Part shown: piece after piece, positions 61,309 through 64,000 of the stretch
Layout: each line of letters opens with the position of its first letter
Numbering within the stretch: the first letter of the stretch is position 1
DNA from: Desulfovibrio sp. Fe33
GTDB lineage: Bacteria > Desulfobacterota > Desulfovibrionia > Desulfovibrionales > Desulfovibrionaceae
Length of the DNA stretch: 64,000 bases
Reading direction: 5' to 3'
Assembly: GCF_028532725.1 (NCBI RefSeq)
Contig: NZ_JAQKGU010000002.1
Location: 248,001-312,000, forward strand
The notes under the pieces: model-generated
What the model was told of the DNA's origin: nothing
Databases searched by the model: none
Seen by the model: only the letters and a program-made list of their open reading frames with translations
Program-made: the position numbers and the translations under genes

Positions 61309-64000
61309 ATGACCGAAGAATACGTCGACCAGACTGGGAACAATGCGCCTTTGTCCCCCGAAAGCCGGGACGAGTCGCTCTACAAGGCTAAGATTTTCGG
61401 AGTCATCGAACTTCCCGTTCACGATACGATCCATATCAAGGACGTGAACGCGATTGTGCCGGAAGCTGGCGCACTGGAGCAGGAAACCCAGGCCGCCCGG
61501 TCCGTGGCGGAACAGCGGATCGAGGAAAAGACTCCGCGTGAGACGGTGGAGCCTTCGCCGGACGCCGGGCTGCCTCAATTGGCCGCCAAGGCGTATTTCC
61601 ATGCTCCGGACGCTCCCGCAGTCATCAGGGCGGAAGCTATCGAGCATGTCCTTTTTGCCGAGACTGGCGTGCGGTACAAAACCGTTGACGTCGATGTCGC
61701 CGAAGAGGTGGGTATTGTCGAGCGGCAGGATGACGGTTCGTTTCTGTTTATTCCGCGTCAACCTGGGGGGCGGGAAGTCGAGGTGCCGGTGGAGGTCACT
61801 GTCTCGGACGGGGATGGTGTCGAGGAAAAGCGGGTCAACCTTGTTCCGGAGATAACCGGGGCCGTCGAATTCGAGATGAATGAGGATGGCTCCATCCTGA
61901 TCGGCCAGAAACAGCTCCTGGACAACGCCCTCGACGCCCAAGGGGACGCGCTGAACGTCCTCAACGTGCAGGCGGACGGCGGGACCCTGGTTCAAAACGG
62001 CGACGGGACATGGACGTTCATCCCGGACGAGCATTTCTACGGCGAGATAACGCTCCGTTATATGGTCACGGACGGCGTGCATACCGTTCCCGCAGTCGGC
62101 GTCATCCGCATTGCGGAGGTGAATGACGCCCCTGTGATGGCCGATCCGGCTGCGGCGGATGTCGTCGAAGGCGGCGTCCTTTTATCTGACCGGCTGGAAT
62201 CCAGCGACGTGGACGACAACGAGGTCGCGGTCTTCAGCGTGTCGGAAGGGCATACGGCCCCTCCGGGCTTCGTCCTCGAAGCCGACGGCGCGTACAGTTT
62301 CGACGCGACGGTGTCCGCTTATGACCATCTGAACGTGGGGGACTCCGTTGTCCTGACCATCCCGGTGACGGTCACGGACAGGGCCGGGGCCACGGATGAC
62401 ACTTTGGTGCGCATCACGGTCAACGGGACCAACGATACGCCGGTGGCCGGGGCCGAGGTCCTGGCGGCCGCCGACGAAGGTGCGGCCGTGGTGAACGGGC
62501 GGCTCACAGCCTTTGACGCGGATGACGGCGCGGTCCTGATTTTCACGGTGAGCGAGGGGGCCGCAACGCCCGCCGGGTTCACCCTGAACCCTGACGGCTC
62601 TTTCTCGTTCGATCCTGCGGACGCGGCCTATGAACATTTGGCCGTGGGCGATTCCGCTACCCTGACCGTGCCGGTGACGGTCACGGACGAGCACGGTGCC
62701 ACGGACGACACCCTGGTGCGCATCACAGTCAACGGGACCAACGATACGCCGGTGGCCGGGGCCGAGGTCCTGGCCGCTGCGGACGAGGGCGCGGCCGTTG
62801 TGAACGGGCGGCTCACGGCCGTTGACGCGGATGACGGCGCGATCCTGACCTTCTCGGTGAGCGAAGGCGTTGCCGCGCCCGCCGGGTTCACCCTGAACCC
62901 TGACGGCTCTTTCTCGTTCGATCCCGCGGACGCGGCCTACGAGCACCTGGCCGTGGGCGATTCCGTGACCCTGACCGTGCCGGTGACGGTCACGGACGAG
63001 CACGGTGCCGCCGACGTTTCTCAGGTGCGCATCACGGTCAACGGGACCAACGATACGCCGGTGGCCGGGGCCGAGGTCCTGGCCGCTGCGGACGAGGGCG
63101 CGGCCGTGGTGAACGGGCGGCTCACGGCCGTTGACGCGGACGACGGCGCGGCTCTGACCTTCACGGTGAGCGAAGGCGTTGCCGCACCCGCCGGGTTCAC
63201 CCTGAACCCGGACGGCTCTTTTGTGTTCGATCCCGCGGACGCGGCCTATGAACATCTGGCCGTGGGCGATTCCGTGACCCTGACCGTGCCGGTGACGGTC
63301 ACGGACGAGCATGGGGCCGTGGACGTTTCGCAGGTGCGCATCACGGTCAACGGGACCAACGACGCGCCGGTGGCGAGTGAATCCCTCGCCTTCGCCATCA
63401 GTGAAGATTCGACCCTGCTTCTTGTCGCAGATCAGCTTTTGGCCAACGTCACCGATATCGACGGGGATGATCTGAGCGTCAGGAATCTTGTCGTGGAAAA
63501 CGGCACGGTTGCCGACAACGGCAACGGCACGTGGACCTATACTCCGGACGAACATTTCAGCGGAGAGGTCGCACTTTCCTTCGACGTGTTTGACGGAACA
63601 GCATCCACACGCGTCGGCGGGACGGTCTCCATCGAGGCCGTCGCCGACGGGGCGGCTATCATTCTCGAAGGCGTTTCCGGAGAGTCCCTAGCTTCCTTCG
63701 GCGATGAGAACATCATCGGAAGCGGCGGCCAGGCGACATTGAGCGGTTGGGAAACGGACAATGTCGGCGGTTACATCGAATCACACAACGACACGGTTTA
63801 CGGGGTCGGGGACGGCAGGGGGATGGTGGTCGAGCTGGAGAGAAATTCCGGCGACGCCAGCAACATCTATCAGTACGTGGACGTCGAGGCGGGCGACACC
63901 GTAAGGTTGACGTTCGATTTGTCGGCCCGGGCGGGAAGGGGCGGAGAGGACTCCGCCGTGGACGTCATGTGGGAAGGTGTGGTGGTCGATACCATCGTTC
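61309..64000 (+). CDS. Large VCBS-repeat adhesin (RTX/LapA-like), 3' end outside the window
   Basis: 897 residues visible, open at the right edge. No Sec signal; residues 1-115 are an acidic head (a retention-module-like region of T1SS adhesins), then a cadherin/VCBS series. Repeat units of about 103 residues contain VRITVNGTNDTPVAGAEV, LAAADEGAAVVNGRLTA and LNPDGSFSFDPADAAYEHLA; three are nearly identical at DNA level. A different domain begins near residue 790 (SGGQATLSGWETDNVGGYIE), likely a carbohydrate-binding beta sandwich. The divergent T1SS operon should export it. It would hold the cell to surfaces or to other cells. The gene starts with ATG behind AAGGAG. Confidence 0.9.
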   Translation, partial: MTEEYVDQTGNNAPLSPESRDESLYKAKIFGVIELPVHDTIHIKDVNAIVPEAGALEQETQAARSVAEQRIEEKTPRETVEPSPDAGLPQLAAKAYFHAPDAPAVIRAEAIEHVLFAETGVRYKTVDVDVAEEVGIVERQDDGSFLFIPRQPGGREVEVPVEVTVSDGDGVEEKRVNLVPEITGAVEFEMNEDGSILIGQKQLLDNALDAQGDALNVLNVQADGGTLVQNGDGTWTFIPDEHFYGEITLRYMVTDGVHTVPAVGVIRIAEVNDAPVMADPAAADVVEGGVLLSDRLESSDVDDNEVAVFSVSEGHTAPPGFVLEADGAYSFDATVSAYDHLNVGDSVVLTIPVTVTDRAGATDDTLVRITVNGTNDTPVAGAEVLAAADEGAAVVNGRLTAFDADDGAVLIFTVSEGAATPAGFTLNPDGSFSFDPADAAYEHLAVGDSATLTVPVTVTDEHGATDDTLVRITVNGTNDTPVAGAEVLAAADEGAAVVNGRLTAVDADDGAILTFSVSEGVAAPAGFTLNPDGSFSFDPADAAYEHLAVGDSVTLTVPVTVTDEHGAADVSQVRITVNGTNDTPVAGAEVLAAADEGAAVVNGRLTAVDADDGAALTFTVSEGVAAPAGFTLNPDGSFVFDPADAAYEHLAVGDSVTLTVPVTVTDEHGAVDVSQVRITVNGTNDAPVASESLAFAISEDSTLLLVADQLLANVTDIDGDDLSVRNLVVENGTVADNGNGTWTYTPDEHFSGEVALSFDVFDGTASTRVGGTVSIEAVADGAAIILEGVSGESLASFGDENIIGSGGQATLSGWETDNVGGYIESHNDTVYGVGDGRGMVVELERNSGDASNIYQYVDVEAGDTVRLTFDLSARAGRGGEDSAVDVMWEGVVVDTIV
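62410..63336 (+). repeat. Three near-identical 309-base VCBS repeats
   Basis: The unit boundary CGCATCAC(G/A)GTCAACGGGA recurs at 62410, 62719, 63028 and 63337, exactly 309 bases apart each time. Units differ at scattered third positions and a few codons. A more diverged unit precedes them. Confidence 0.92.

Noticed and set aside
62410-63336. CRISPR-like array
   Set aside because: Units are 309 bases, contiguous and in frame inside a coding region; no CRISPR array or cas gene is seen anywhere in the window.
62182-63555. Long minus-strand reading frame opposite the VCBS repeats
   Set aside because: Its repeats merely mirror the adhesin repeats; high GC keeps the frame open.

Overview
The window reads as chromosome from a GC-rich, anaerobic, sulfate-reducing-type deltaproteobacterium, most likely Desulfovibrionaceae (Desulfovibrio/Pseudodesulfovibrio-like). 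This is inferred from gene content and style: a molybdenum uptake/storage locus, multi-hemerythrin proteins, a probable selenoprotein, a SulP permease beside a cytidylate-kinase-like protein, and dispersed GC-rich intergenic repeats. No database search was possible, so family names rest on motifs read by eye.

Layout. 1-6.6 kb: 3' end of ahcY, an exported discoidin-like protein, moeA, argB, then a MOT1-type molybdate permease followed by a molybdenum-storage-protein-like gene. 6.7-15.5 kb: PadR regulator with a divergent small gene, a TiaS-like kinase-domain protein, MFS exporter, proB, obgE, rpmA, rplU, comF, then an operon nitroreductase - metallo-hydrolase - probable UGA-decoded selenoprotein - flavodoxin-like reductase. 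15.6-19.6 kb: ECF sigma factor, a membrane protein with a glycogen-binding (CBM48/AMPK) domain, an exported protein, a TPR lipoprotein and a low-complexity secreted protein. 19.8-27 kb: HD-GYP protein, acyl-ACP thioesterase plus GNAT, MarC, recN, GNAT, dppC, dppB.

27.1-45.6 kb: a tRNA-Ala(GGC) gene with an integrated genomic island. The 3' end of the tRNA is repeated at 44.9 kb and, more diverged, at 45.6 kb, which suggests tandem insertions. The island is AT-rich compared with the host and carries a tyrosine integrase and excisionase, a type ISP restriction-modification enzyme, a possible defence operon (PLD-nuclease/helicase, a small Dnd-associated-like protein and a 5'-truncated SMC-like ATPase), an ISL3 remnant, and a GC-rich nested segment with an IS1595-family transposase, a winged-helix-like protein and a secreted thrombospondin-type-1-like protein.

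46-64 kb: RhlE-type helicase, YkgJ-like Cys-cluster protein, a degenerate cytidylate-kinase/BON/receiver-like protein with a SulP permease, and a type I secretion locus: HlyD adaptor, an ABC transporter with intact Walker motifs, a triple-hemerythrin protein, a second ABC transporter with a wrecked nucleotide-binding site, and TolC. A large VCBS-repeat adhesin is divergent from these and runs off the right edge; it is the obvious secretion substrate.
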